Part shown: piece by piece, positions 53,106 to 62,886 of the stretch
Numbering within the stretch: position 1 is the first letter of the stretch
How the letters are laid out: each line of letters starts with the position of its first letter
Source of the DNA: Desulfovibrio sp. TomC
GTDB lineage: Bacteria > Desulfobacterota > Desulfovibrionia > Desulfovibrionales > Desulfovibrionaceae
Assembly (NCBI RefSeq): GCF_000801335.2
Contig: NZ_JSEH01000013.1
Span: forward strand, 1 to 64,000
Direction of reading: 5' to 3'
Length of the DNA stretch: 64,000 bases
The notes under the pieces: generated by a model
What the model was told of the DNA's origin: nothing
The model's database searches: none
Seen by the model: the letters and a program-made list of their open reading frames with translations, nothing else
Position numbers and translations under genes: made by a program

Positions 53106-54389
53106 TTACGCCTTGGAGCGACCAAGGGGTTTGCCAATGCCGATCTCCATCAGGTCCTCCCCAACTATCAATTTTCCGGAGAAGTTCTCTTGGGCCAGTC
53201 TCAGGCGTGCCACTGGCGCGTTGGCCGGCGCTATGTGACTTAATACCAGGGTCTTGACGCTGCACTGTTGCGCTACTCTTCCGACATCAGCGGTGCTTGT
53301 GTGCGCGGTTATGACGTGATGGTACAACGGCCAAGCTGGCTCTCCCTTCTTGACACCCTTGAAGCTGGCCTTGATCCAGAAGTCATCGATGACCTCGTGG
53401 ACAAGAACATCAGCTCCCTTGGCCAGTTTCTGGAGGTTTCCCCTGGTGTCGGGACCGGTATCGCCCGAAATGACCAGCGATCCGTCTTCGGTATCGAACC
53501 GGAAGGCAAAGGCGGGGTAAACTTCAAAGTGATCGACGAGGATGGCCGTAACGCGCAGTCGGTCGTCCTTGTAGATTTCGAAGGGATCCATTGACGGGCA
53601 GGTGATGTTCGATGTCCACGGTTTGTTCGGATCGGGAATGACAAAGCTGGACGGCCAGGGAATCGTCGTGGGATCGCCGATTTCCTTGACGTCGATGATT
53701 TTGGGGATGTCCGGATAGCCCTCATCTTGAGCGCAATCGTTGAAGGTCTGAGCGAAGGCCTGGAGGATGTGACTGGTCATCATCTTGGTGCCAGGAGTCG
53801 GGGTGGTGAAAGGCGGATTGCAGCTTTCGGCTTGGATGACAGTGCCCTTATAGCCGGACAAGTTGTCGTCGAGCCTGCCACGGTCACCGGGGCCGATGAT
53901 CACAAGTGGCTGCTTCTCTGCGTAGCCGGCTCTGGCACCAATTTCCAAAAAGGTGGGGTAGTCGCCCAGGTGGTCCATATGGAGATGGGTGAAAAAAACC
54001 GCCCGCATGTTGGAGAGGTACGTGGACAGTTCCAGTTGTGTCCGCTGGCCGCCGATAGTTATAAAGTGCCCGAAATTGAAGGCTTCGGCGAGACGAGCGC
54101 AAGAGCCAAAACCCAGGTCAATAATGTACATGGCGTCCCCGACGAGCAGGGCCTGGGAATTACTGGCCCGGCTCGAACCCGGCCACCATGTCATGCCGCC
54201 CGTAGTGCCGAGTAGCACCAGTCGTGTATTATGACTTCCCTTGCCAATCTTGGGCTTGTCGTTTGGCTGGGATGCAAGCACATTTTTAGCGCCGAGGCCT
54301 GTCATGAGCGGTGCCAACGCCAACGCCCCCATCCCCTTGAGCAATGTCCGACGCAGCATTTTCGGCCCAAAACCTTTATGGGAATGCAT
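53106..54389 (-). CDS. Exported metallo-beta-lactamase-fold hydrolase
   Basis: 427 residues from the ATG at 54389, which has AAGGAG upstream. The N-terminus MLRRTLLKGMGALALAPLMTG is a Tat-type signal (twin Arg 13-14), so the protein is exported folded with its metals. The MBL motif HLHMDH has ligands H135, H137, D139 and H140; SGDTGPD gives the bridging Asp, and H in LVLSHIAPAN the last ligand. Overall it is like arylsulfatase/RNase-Z-type MBL proteins (H-x-H-x-D-H, long inserts). Substrate unknown. Monocistronic, bracketed by a direct repeat. Confidence 0.87.
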   Translation of the reverse strand: MHSHKGFGPKMLRRTLLKGMGALALAPLMTGLGAKNVLASQPNDKPKIGKGSHNTRLVLLGTTGGMTWWPGSSRASNSQALLVGDAMYIIDLGFGSCARLAEAFNFGHFITIGGQRTQLELSTYLSNMRAVFFTHLHMDHLGDYPTFLEIGARAGYAEKQPLVIIGPGDRGRLDDNLSGYKGTVIQAESCNPPFTTPTPGTKMMTSHILQAFAQTFNDCAQDEGYPDIPKIIDVKEIGDPTTIPWPSSFVIPDPNKPWTSNITCPSMDPFEIYKDDRLRVTAILVDHFEVYPAFAFRFDTEDGSLVISGDTGPDTRGNLQKLAKGADVLVHEVIDDFWIKASFKGVKKGEPAWPLYHHVITAHTSTADVGRVAQQCSVKTLVLSHIAPANAPVARLRLAQENFSGKLIVGEDLMEIGIGKPLGRSKA

Positions 54390-54436
54390 GCTATTCTCCT
54401 TGGTCTGGTTGGAAATGGTCAGAGGGGGCTGTGGCT

Positions 54437-54457
54437 GCCTGCCAACGGCCATGTTGG
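54437..54457 (+). repeat. 21-bp direct repeat, right of MBL-fold gene
   Basis: Second copy of the repeat at 53061-53081, same orientation, one mismatch. Confidence 0.6.
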
Positions 54458-55189
54458 ATGCGTCAAAATCCAAGAGTTGAATACGTTAGCTTCCGCTGCC
54501 ATATCGATCCGATGAGGTCCGCCATCTAACTGCATGTTAGAATGGAAAGTTGACTCATCCAAAGACGGGTTGTTGGCACATAGTGTGCAAATTTTACTTC
54601 TTTTTCAACCAAATAAGGCAGATAATCTTGTGGACAATCTCCAGTGGTTGTCTTCTGAGTCAAGTCACGAGTTGGCATTGCCCATTCCGCTCCGTGCTTT
54701 GATTGTACCCGTAAAGAGATCCTGCCGTGTTTAGGGTAAAACGGAAATTCGTCAAAGGCGTCGCACTGTCGCTCATGATAATCATCATTGATAGTCCGGA
54801 AATAGCTTGCTTTTCAACCAAATCGATCAGCATATCCGTTGGCTGTTGCTTGTTTTTATTATATCGATCTTTCCTGCCCGCCAAGTAGTCTTTTCCAAGT
54901 CTCTCCATATTTCGTATCCGCAGATAATCATTATGTTAATACTTAAGCAGCCTGGAGGAGAATACCCAGGCATGAGATGGTCAGAAGCCATAAGCGCGAA
55001 TCCAGACTTGTCAAAAGGACCGCTCATAGCGTTATTGTAATTGGATTAAATATCATAGGCTACGTAATAAGAGACTTCAGGATGGCTAAGCTGCTTGCGA
55101 ATATCTTGGTTTAGTCCGGGCAGACGGCTTTTTTGGTCTTGGGGGGAGCTTCCGTCCATGCCGAAATGCATCCAACGGTATTGTGGTCG
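54458..55189. other. AT-rich gene-poor stretch
   Basis: About 730 bp between the MBL-fold gene and the PocR kinase. It is AT-rich from about 54530 to 55090. One minus-strand frame (54660-54908, 82 codons) has no recognisable family and no ribosome site; I do not call it. Confidence 0.45.
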
Positions 55190-56860
55190 CTAGTGGGGAA
55201 GGATCAGATGGAATTCGACGCCAGGAGAACGGGACTTGCTGTCCGAACGAGACGGCGTGCGGCAGAAGATGAAGCCCTGGTGCGCTTCTACGACGAGCTT
55301 GCTGAAGGCGAGGCCGAGTCCGATCCCTCGCCGGCCCAGGCCCTCTTCGGTCTGGATCGTGAAGAATTTTTCGAAAATGGTTTCCTGGTAAGCCTCGGGG
55401 ACGCCAAAGCCGGTATCCGAAATGATGATCCAGAGATAACTCCGGCTTGGCACAACCTTTTGCCGGTACGTTCCGGGCAGGTAGGGGCTGAGCCCAAGGG
55501 TGCTGCCATTGATGACAGTGGTCGAGAGGTCAATGCCGCCGCCTATCACGTTGTAGTTGATGGCATTGGCAAGGATGTTGCTGATGGTCCTTTTTATTCG
55601 GAACAGGTCGCAATATAATTTAAGAGGCTGTCCCTGCTGTTGGAAGGAAACGGTCAGTTCCTTCTCCTCGGACAGAAGGGAATATTCTTCGATGCATTGG
55701 TTTATGATCTTGTTGATGTCGTAGTAATTTGCATGGAGTTCGAAACGGCCGCTTTCATCGCGGAAGATGTCGAGGAAGGCGTTGACCATGCTGCTCAACT
55801 GGTCGTTGGTATTGATGGCCAGCTTGAGGATTTTCTCCTGATTGCTGCTAACCGGCCCGAGGCGGCCGTTACACAGCAGCTCCAAGGCCCGGTCTATGGC
55901 CAGGATGGGATTGCGCATGTCGTGGGTGAGCATGCCAACCAAGTCTTCCTTCATCTTGGCGATACGTTTTTCCTCGGTGATATCGCGCAGGATGGCGACG
56001 TAACTGACGGCCTTGCCTGATTCGTCGTTGACGCGCGAGAGGGATATTTGAGCGGGGAAAGGTTTTTTGTGTTGCGTCAAGGCCGTCAATTCAAAGCGGT
56101 AGTTGTCCTGCACGCCCAGGTCGAGATTCTGCTTATAGGCGTTGAGGATCTTGGAATCCTGGATGAAATTGAGCAGGGACTGCCCCGTAAAGGAGCTTGG
56201 CGGGCAACCGAACACGTCCGCGCAGCGGTCGTTGTTGACGGCGATAGAGAAATCTGTGTCCACGGAGATGATGCAGTCCGAAACGCTGTTGATGAGCTTG
56301 TTCAAATATTCCTTGGATTGCAGGGTCAGCAGGATCTGCTGCAAAGCCATGTCGCTGATGGTCTGCGTGATGACCGACATGAGGTTGACGATCTTGCGAA
56401 GCCGCGAGCGTTTTACTCGGGGTATTTTTTTCAGCGCCAGCAGGTAGCCGTCCAGATCCGTGATGCCGATGCTTTTGGCGCGCAGCACGGCTTCGTCCAT
56501 GGGGATGGCTTCCTCGAGAACCTGGCCGCCATTGAGGTTCCCGATGTGCTGCCCGGCCACGATAATAGGGGTTGCGCAGTCGACCAGACCGGCATTGAGG
56601 CAATCGTAAACGTAGGGTTCCTTGTCGTTGAGCGACATCTTGCCGCCATAGGCATCGCTGGCATAGCACTTCAGCCGTCCTTCCGTGGTCGCCCGGCAGT
56701 AATCCTTGCAGAAGGTGCAGAAATTGGATTCGCTGGAAATGGGTCGGCCCTCGGTATCGGCGATGACTGAGCCGATGCCGCAGGCTTCGTTGACGGCTTG
56801 CAGGATCTCATCGAGTTTTTCTTTGGATATCAGATCCAGAAGTTGGATGGACTGCTTCAT
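55190..56860 (-). CDS. PocR-domain sensor histidine kinase
   Basis: 556 residues, soluble. The N-terminal PocR sensory domain (about 7-170) has its characteristic cysteine cluster CTFCKDYC (48-55) and GQHIGNLNGGQV. The domain is named after PocR, which senses 1,2-propanediol/glycerol. A PAS domain follows (about 185-298), then HisKA with H313 in LTHDMRNPILA, and HATPase_c (about 425-550) with the GLGLAFSKLVVEAH motif. The ATG at 56860 has AGGAG upstream. Together with the NarL-type regulator just downstream in the cluster, it probably switches on the glycerol facilitator and dehydratase genes in response to glycerol or propanediol. Confidence 0.9.
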   Translation of the reverse strand: MKQSIQLLDLISKEKLDEILQAVNEACGIGSVIADTEGRPISSESNFCTFCKDYCRATTEGRLKCYASDAYGGKMSLNDKEPYVYDCLNAGLVDCATPIIVAGQHIGNLNGGQVLEEAIPMDEAVLRAKSIGITDLDGYLLALKKIPRVKRSRLRKIVNLMSVITQTISDMALQQILLTLQSKEYLNKLINSVSDCIISVDTDFSIAVNNDRCADVFGCPPSSFTGQSLLNFIQDSKILNAYKQNLDLGVQDNYRFELTALTQHKKPFPAQISLSRVNDESGKAVSYVAILRDITEEKRIAKMKEDLVGMLTHDMRNPILAIDRALELLCNGRLGPVSSNQEKILKLAINTNDQLSSMVNAFLDIFRDESGRFELHANYYDINKIINQCIEEYSLLSEEKELTVSFQQQGQPLKLYCDLFRIKRTISNILANAINYNVIGGGIDLSTTVINGSTLGLSPYLPGTYRQKVVPSRSYLWIIISDTGFGVPEAYQETIFEKFFTIQTEEGLGRRGIGLGLAFSKLVVEAHQGFIFCRTPSRSDSKSRSPGVEFHLILPH

Positions 56861-56952
56861 GGCGTCGTGTCTCCTGGGCCTGACGCATTTCGGGCCAGTG
56901 GGGGCTGGGGATTGCGAGGATCGTTTCGGAGCCAAGCGGCATGCGGGGGCCG

Positions 56953-57612
56953 TCAATCGAGCAGCTTGGCTTCCCGGGCCGCGATCACGGCTTCGAACCG
57001 GTTGTTGACGTGGAGTTTCCTGAAAATATGCTTGATGTGCGACTTGACCGTCTCGATGCTCAAGAAAAGCACCGTCGAGATATCCTTGTTGTTTTTTCCC
57101 GCCGCGATGGACCGCAGAATCTGCAGCTCGCGATGGGTGAGCGCTTCGACGGGGTGGTCCGGCCGGGCATCTTCGGGGGTCAGATCGATGGATAGATTGA
57201 CCAGATAGGGGGAAACGATGGGCTGGCCAGCATGGAAGGCCTCGATGAGGCGCGCCAGGTTGTCGATGTCGATGGTTTTGAGCACGTAACCGTCGGCTCC
57301 GGCCTGCATGGCGTTTTTGATGTAATTGGTGTCATTGTAGGTGGAAAGGGCCAGGATCTTCATACCCGGCATGACCTTGCGCAAGACGCGAATGGCCGGG
57401 ATACCCGAGAGGCCTGGCATGTCTATGTCGATGAGGGAAACGTCGGGGGCGGTTTTCTGGACTTTCTCGATGGTGTCGAAACCGTTGTCCGATTCGCCGA
57501 CAATCGTAATGGTGTCTATGCTCTCGAAGGCCAGGCGCAGGCCGATGCGCAGCAAGGGGTGGTCATCGGCGATAAAGAGCTTGATCGGAGGCTTGCCTGA
57601 TGTCGGTCCCAT
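56953..57612 (-). CDS. NarL/FixJ-family response regulator
   Basis: 219 residues: receiver domain with ADDHPLLRIGL, phospho-acceptor D62 in SLIDIDMPG and Lys in YVLKTI, then a LuxR-type helix-turn-helix (about 150-210: LTHRELQILRSIAAGKNNKDIS). It lies directly upstream of the PocR kinase gene in the same direction and is its likely partner. Confidence 0.92.
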   Translation of the reverse strand: MGPTSGKPPIKLFIADDHPLLRIGLRLAFESIDTITIVGESDNGFDTIEKVQKTAPDVSLIDIDMPGLSGIPAIRVLRKVMPGMKILALSTYNDTNYIKNAMQAGADGYVLKTIDIDNLARLIEAFHAGQPIVSPYLVNLSIDLTPEDARPDHPVEALTHRELQILRSIAAGKNNKDISTVLFLSIETVKSHIKHIFRKLHVNNRFEAVIAAREAKLLD

Positions 57613-57888
57613 GAGCTTCCTCCCTGCCGATGTGTCTTGCCGAGGCGGCTTTCAAAGCATGCGATATCCTGCCCTGGCTGGCAAGGGTATGGCCTTGGGT
57701 CGTGTCGCGCCGGGCCATGCCTGGCAGCCAGGGGCCGGCCCTCCCGGGCCGACGCCTCGAAAGCGAAACGACGGCCCGGGGTGGCGGTTGCGGACGGCCT
57801 ACGCTGCATCCGACAACACTGCGGCAGTATTTTCAGGCGATGAAGTACCGGGTTCGGTGTGCTGTCCTCGTGGACTCAATATGCTTGT

Positions 57889-58680
57889 TCATGACTCGCA
57901 CTCCTGCGCGCCGTCTTCGCAGTAGCAGACGTCGGGATCTTTGTTGAGGGCTCCAGTGGTCCTGTCATAGATGAGCGCGCCGAGCACACCGCCGACCAGG
58001 GGGCCAAGGATGGGCACGAGCACGATGCTCGTATCCATCAGGTTGGGCTGGGTGAAGCCGGCGATCAAGGCGAAGAAACGGGGGCCGAAATCGCGGGCGG
58101 GGTTAATGGCGTAGCCATTCATGGCCCCAAGACTCATGCCGATGGCCATGACCAGCATGGCCACGGCCACGGGTCCGATCCAGGGCACTTTGTTCTTGGC
58201 CCCGAAGTCGCCGATGGAAAGGATGCCGAACAGCAGCACGGCGGTGCCGATGACCTGATCGATGAAACCGGGCCAAAAGCCGGGTACGGCCGGGAAGGTG
58301 CAGAAGACGCCGGCCGTTTTGACCAGCGCGGGGTCGGCCAGAAGCCATTTGGCCTTGAAGTCCGCAAAGACGATGGCCGCACCCAGAAAACCGCCGGCGG
58401 TCTGGGCCAGGGCGTAGGGCAGCACCTTGCCCCAGGGGAAGCGCCCCGTGGCGGCCAGAGCCAGGGTCACTGCAGGATTGATGTGCGCGCCGGAGCGCAG
58501 GCTGGCCAGCACCCCGAAAAACACGCCCAACCCCCAGCCGAAGGTGATCGTATCCCAGGAGATGTTGAGGGCATCGCCAAAAAGGACCTTCATGGCCACG
58601 CTTCCGGCTCCGAAGATGATGAGGATCATGGTCCCCAGGAATTCGGAGAACATTTCTTTGCCTAATGACGGCGCACTCAT
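57889..58680 (-). CDS. glpF: Glycerol facilitator / aquaglyceroporin (MIP family)
   Basis: 263 residues from MSAPSLGKEMFSEFLG, with AGGGAGGG upstream. Six helices and the two half-helix motifs HINPAVTLA and AINPARDFGPR. The NPARD form with aspartate is the mark of glycerol-conducting channels. It lies between the two-component system and the dehydratase genes and would bring in glycerol or 1,2-propanediol by diffusion. The longer frame to 58965 is not real. Confidence 0.92.
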   Translation of the reverse strand: MSAPSLGKEMFSEFLGTMILIIFGAGSVAMKVLFGDALNISWDTITFGWGLGVFFGVLASLRSGAHINPAVTLALAATGRFPWGKVLPYALAQTAGGFLGAAIVFADFKAKWLLADPALVKTAGVFCTFPAVPGFWPGFIDQVIGTAVLLFGILSIGDFGAKNKVPWIGPVAVAMLVMAIGMSLGAMNGYAINPARDFGPRFFALIAGFTQPNLMDTSIVLVPILGPLVGGVLGALIYDRTTGALNKDPDVCYCEDGAQECES

Positions 58681-59011
58681 GGTTCCCTCCCTTGCGGGGT
58701 TTCGGCCGTTGTCCCTTCTCCTTCGGGAGGGAAGGGGCTGTTTGCCCGGGCATTCCTTTGACACGGTGTCCGCCTGCCGGGTTTTCGGCCCTGCTGCCCG
58801 GAAAGGCGGCATCCGGCGACGGACAGGCACAGTGCTCCTCGTTTGCACGACGGGTCCTGTTCCCGTCGCCTTTCCCAGCCTGCTCCCGCCCGACCGGGGC
58901 AGCTTCCACGGCATGACGCAGGCCTTTGAGGTCAAGAGACGGCCGCCGCGACTACACGGCGTCAAGACGTACCGTCATTCCCCGGCGCGCAGCGCGGCGG
59001 GATTCCCGCGG

Positions 59012-59980
59012 TCAACCACCGATGGTGACCGCGATGGGAAAGGGCTTAAGCGACGCCGTGAGCCGCTCCACCGCCTCGCGGTCGTGGGGGGCGAGTCCGT
59101 GCAGGGCGTAGTCCAGGCCCAATTGCCGCCATTTCGGTTCGCCCATGCGGTGGTATGGCAGGATATCCAGGGCGACCAGATGCTTGAGTTCGGCCGCCAG
59201 GGCGGCGGTCCGGCCCAGGTTGTCCGGCGAATCATTGCGTCCGGGTATCAGCGGCAGACGCAGGCGCGTCGGGATGCCCATGGCGTCGATGGCGCGAAGA
59301 TTGGCCAGGATGCGCGTGTTGGTCGATCCCGTGAGCTCCTTGTGGACCGCCGCGTCCATGTGCTTGATGTCGAAAAGGACCAGGTCCATGTGGCGCAGGC
59401 CCGGCTCCATGGCCTGCCAATCGGCCTGGCCGCAGGTTTCGACGGCCGTGTGCAGTCCCCGGGCTTTGGCTTCCCGGGCCAGTGCGGCCAGAAAGCGGGG
59501 CTGGGCAAAGGGTTCGCCCCCTGAAAAGGTCACGCCGCCGTCGGAGCGGTCGTAAAATTCCCGGTCGAGCTCCACCTCTTCCATGACCTCGGACACGCTC
59601 AGGTAGCGGCCGCAGACCGTTAAGGCGTTGGCGTAGCACACGCGCTGGCATTGCCCGCATTCCGGCAGGGCGCAATGCTCCCGGTCAAGGACGATGCCCG
59701 CATCCGGCGTGGCCGTGAGACAGTGGTTGGGGCAGGCGTCCACGCACTTGCCGCAGCGGATGCAGTTGGCGGCGATGTACATGAGTTGGGGGGCGGACCG
59801 GATGTTTTCCGGGTTCTGGCACCACAGGCAATGGAGCGGGCACCCCTTGAGGAAGACGATGGTCCGGATGCCGGGGCCGTCGTGAATGGAAAAACGCTGG
59901 AAGTCGCTGACCACGCCGGTCGTGTGGTCGGCGTCGACGTCCCGAGGGGAGAAAAGCTGAAATTTCTTGCGCAAGGTCAT
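59012..59980 (-). CDS. Glycyl-radical enzyme activating enzyme (radical SAM)
   Basis: 322 residues from MTLRKKFQLF. Radical-SAM motif C47-x3-C51-x2-C54 (GCPLHCLWC) is followed by a ferredoxin-like insert with two four-Cys groups (C73, C76, C79, C83 and C103/C108/C111/C115), as in activases of glycerol dehydratase and related enzymes. It cleaves S-adenosylmethionine to generate the glycyl radical on the neighbouring dehydratase. It lies about 130 bp downstream of the dehydratase gene in the same operon. An ATG at 59998 is a possible alternative start. Confidence 0.92.
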   Translation of the reverse strand: MTLRKKFQLFSPRDVDADHTTGVVSDFQRFSIHDGPGIRTIVFLKGCPLHCLWCQNPENIRSAPQLMYIAANCIRCGKCVDACPNHCLTATPDAGIVLDREHCALPECGQCQRVCYANALTVCGRYLSVSEVMEEVELDREFYDRSDGGVTFSGGEPFAQPRFLAALAREAKARGLHTAVETCGQADWQAMEPGLRHMDLVLFDIKHMDAAVHKELTGSTNTRILANLRAIDAMGIPTRLRLPLIPGRNDSPDNLGRTAALAAELKHLVALDILPYHRMGEPKWRQLGLDYALHGLAPHDREAVERLTASLKPFPIAVTIGG

Positions 59981-60110
59981 GGTGGCTCCGTTTGCCATGC
60001 CGGGCCGGCCGGACCGGACATGGGCATCACCCTGTGGCCGGTTTTCGGGCGTCTGGGGAGCCGCCGCCTCCCAGGCGAGGCGGCGGCTTTCGGTTTCCGG
60101 TTGCGGACGG

Positions 60111-62525
60111 CTAGAACATCTGCTCGGTACGCGAGATGATGTCGTCCTGGATGGAGCGGTCAAGGGAGGTGAAAAACGCGCTGTAGCCGGCGACGCGCAC
60201 GACCAGGCCCCGGTAGTTGTCGGGGTGCATTTGCGCGTCGGTGAGCGTGTCCTTGCTGATGACGTTGTACTGGATGTGCGTGCCGCCGCCGTTAAAGAGC
60301 GTCTCGGTCACGGCGATGAGGTTGGAGATGCCCTGGCCGTCCTTGAGGGCGCTCGGGTGGAACTTCATGTTGAGCAGGGTGCCGTTGGAGGCGATGACGT
60401 GGTCGAGCTTGGTGACGGACTTGACCGAGGCCGTGGGGCCGGAGTGGTCCATGCCCGAGACCGGCGAGACGCCGTCGGCCAGGGGCGTGCCGGCCTTGCG
60501 TCCGTCCGGGGTGGCCCCGACGACGGTGCCCAGGGGCACGTTGGCCGAGACCGGGTACAGGCCGGGCTGGAAGCGCCCGCCCCGGGGGTTGGCGTATTTC
60601 TCGACTTCCTTGCAATAGATCAGGGCGCCTTCGTGGGCGATTTCGTCGGCATAGGGCTCGTCGTTACCGTACTTGGGCGCGCGGTTGACAAGCATCTGGC
60701 GCAGGCTTTCCCCCTCGACGCCGGCGAAGTCCGAGGCCAGGGCCGCCTTGAGCTCACCGAGGCTGAGGGCCTTGTCCTCGTAGACGAGCTTGCGCAGGGC
60801 GGCCAGGGAGTCGGCCACGTTGGCCACGCCGACGCCCTGGGGGCCGGTGAAGTTGTAATGCGCGCCGCCTTCCTGGAGGGACTTGCCCTTGGCGATGCAG
60901 TCGTCGACCAGGGAGGACAGGAAGGGCAGCGGGGCGCGCTGGCCGTGGGCCACGTCCACGGCGTTGTCGCTGACCACGAGCAGCCTGACGCTGTATTCCA
61001 TCTGCTTGCGGTAGGCGGCCATGAGGTCGTCGTAGGTGGCAAAGGTGGTCAGGTCGCCGGTTGCCGGGCCGAGGCGCTCGCCGGAAAGTGGGTCGACGCC
61101 GTTGTTGAGCGTCAGTTCGAGAACCTTGGCAATGTTGAAAAAGGCGGCGTCGTGCCAGCCCTCGGTCTTGCCGCCGACCTGGGGTTCGACGCAGCCGATG
61201 ATGCCGTAGTCCCGGGCGTCTTCGCGGGTCAGCCCCCGGCTGAGCAGACCCGGGATGATGAAGCGGTCATTGTAGTAGGCCGGCATGCCAAGCCCCAGGC
61301 GCGTCACTTCGGCCGCTTTCTCGTACAGGGCCCGGGGCGTTTCACTGTGCACCCGGATGGAGATGGAGGGCTGGTAGAGCCGGGTGTTGGCCGTGGCCTG
61401 GAGGCACATGTAGGACAGGGGGTTGGTGGCGTCTTCGCCTTCCCGGTCCACGCCACCGACGATGAGGTTTTGGAACATGGGGTAGCCGCCGAAGGCCTTG
61501 GTCGAGCCTTCGTCGCGCACCTTGTTGATTTCGTTGAACTTGATGAAGAGCAGGTCCAGCAACTCCTGGGCTTTTTCAATGCCGAGGTCCTTGTCCCGCA
61601 ACAGATAGGGGAACAGGTACTGGTCGAAGCGCATGGGCGAGATGGAGTGGCCGTTGGATTCGATCTGCAAGACGAGCTGGATGAACCAGAAGGACTGGAG
61701 CGCCTCGGCAAAGGTTTGGGCCGGTGAGGCCGGCACCGCGGCGCAGACCCGGGCGATCTCCAGCAGTTCGGCCTTGCGGGTCGGGTCGGCTTCCTTGGCA
61801 GCCATCCCGGCGGCCAGATCGGAAAAGCGCTTGGCAAAGGCGATGACTGCCTGGTTGGCGATGATCACGGCGTCAAGGAAGGTGATCTTGGCCAGGTGCT
61901 CGGGATTGGTCATGTCCAGGCCGGCCAGTTCGGACCGGGCCTCGGCGATGATGCCGTCGAGGCCCTTGTCCAGGACCTTGGCATAGTCGACGGAGATGTG
62001 GCCTACGCCGTTGAAATAGTAATTGCCGACAGTGAACACGCCGTATTTCTGGGCTTCCTTGGCGGCTTGGGGCATAAGCGCCGTGGCCAGTTCGTTGGTC
62101 GTCTTGCCGTTCCAGTAGGGAAAGAGTGCGCGCAGGGTGGCTTTCTTGGCCTCGGAGATCAAAAAGACGTCCCCGGTGCGTTTTTCCAGGCGATCGAGTT
62201 CGTCCTCCAGCCATTTGCAGGAGAATTCGGGGAAGACCGGCGCGGCGCGGGGCTTGGTGCACTGGTTGCCGACGATGATTTCGTCGGGCTGGATGAAGAT
62301 GGTCATCTGGCCGAGGATTTTCTCCAGGGCTTTGGCCCGGCGGATGTGGATGGGCTGGTCCTCGGTCTCCTTATACGATTCGGTGATGTATTGGGCCCGT
62401 TCCACGCAGATTTCGGGAGTCAGGGAGATGAAGCGTTCCCGTATGGCCTCGACACGGGGCGTCGGACCGGGCAAATGCAGCACATCGATCCTGCTCAACA
62501 ATTGTTTCTCAATACTGCTGGTCAT
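60111..62525 (-). CDS. Glycyl-radical glycerol/1,2-propanediol dehydratase (B12-independent)
   Basis: 804 residues. The glycyl radical site is G780 in RVAGYSAFF, 25 residues from the end, as in the C. butyricum enzyme (G763 of 787). Active-site residues known for that glycerol dehydratase all appear with a constant offset of 12: H176 (H164), S294 (S282), C445 (C433), E447 (E435) and D459 (D447), in VGHISV, NGHSIS, GCVEPQ and TEGWHD. This set argues against isethionate or DHPS sulfite-lyase and points to elimination of water from a vicinal diol. The neighbouring GlpF and PocR kinase support glycerol or 1,2-propanediol. No aldehyde or alcohol dehydrogenase and no microcompartment genes are in the window. 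Choline lyase is a less likely alternative. Confidence 0.9.
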   Translation of the reverse strand: MTSSIEKQLLSRIDVLHLPGPTPRVEAIRERFISLTPEICVERAQYITESYKETEDQPIHIRRAKALEKILGQMTIFIQPDEIIVGNQCTKPRAAPVFPEFSCKWLEDELDRLEKRTGDVFLISEAKKATLRALFPYWNGKTTNELATALMPQAAKEAQKYGVFTVGNYYFNGVGHISVDYAKVLDKGLDGIIAEARSELAGLDMTNPEHLAKITFLDAVIIANQAVIAFAKRFSDLAAGMAAKEADPTRKAELLEIARVCAAVPASPAQTFAEALQSFWFIQLVLQIESNGHSISPMRFDQYLFPYLLRDKDLGIEKAQELLDLLFIKFNEINKVRDEGSTKAFGGYPMFQNLIVGGVDREGEDATNPLSYMCLQATANTRLYQPSISIRVHSETPRALYEKAAEVTRLGLGMPAYYNDRFIIPGLLSRGLTREDARDYGIIGCVEPQVGGKTEGWHDAAFFNIAKVLELTLNNGVDPLSGERLGPATGDLTTFATYDDLMAAYRKQMEYSVRLLVVSDNAVDVAHGQRAPLPFLSSLVDDCIAKGKSLQEGGAHYNFTGPQGVGVANVADSLAALRKLVYEDKALSLGELKAALASDFAGVEGESLRQMLVNRAPKYGNDEPYADEIAHEGALIYCKEVEKYANPRGGRFQPGLYPVSANVPLGTVVGATPDGRKAGTPLADGVSPVSGMDHSGPTASVKSVTKLDHVIASNGTLLNMKFHPSALKDGQGISNLIAVTETLFNGGGTHIQYNVISKDTLTDAQMHPDNYRGLVVRVAGYSAFFTSLDRSIQDDIISRTEQMF

Positions 62526-62722
62526 GACGCAATCCTCCTGGCAGTTGAGGTTGGCGAAGCGGCCCAGGCTTCATAGCAATGCTACATGCGTATTTTCTCT
62601 TTGCTTCCAGTCAAAAATGTTCGTATCGTTGCGCCGTCGCGTTGGTGCATCCCTGCCTTCCCCTGGACCGGATCCTTCTTCTCCATTTTCTTATAAAAGC
62701 GTGACCTAAAAAGTCTCCCCTT

Positions 62723-62771
62723 GCCTATCCCCCGAAAGGGGGATTTGTTCCCCCCCTTTCGGGGGATAGGC
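62723..62771. terminator. Large perfect hairpin, possible bidirectional terminator
   Basis: A 20-bp perfect inverted repeat (62723-62742 with 62752-62771) and a 9-nt loop. Each arm also contains its own dyad (CCCCCGAAAGGGGG and complement), so it can fold as one long stem or two small hairpins. No T run directly follows, so it may instead be a REP-like element. Confidence 0.5.
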
Positions 62772-62886
62772 CGGCGTCAGGCGCGTCGGCAGGCGTAAGG
62801 TCCGTTCCGCCATACACCCGAGGATGGGCTCCCTCTCTCCCACTGGGGCAGAGGGGGCTGGCGCCAAAACTCCCTGCCGGGGAGCT

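Noticed and set aside
59967-61727. 586-codon plus-strand frame opposite the glycyl-radical enzyme
   Set aside because: Antisense to an enzyme with all catalytic residues identified; no recognisable domain.
60111-62525. Glycyl-radical enzyme considered as isethionate or DHPS sulfite-lyase
   Set aside because: The diol-dehydratase residues H176, S294 and D459 are all present and the neighbours are a glycerol facilitator and a PocR-type sensor rather than a sulfonate importer.
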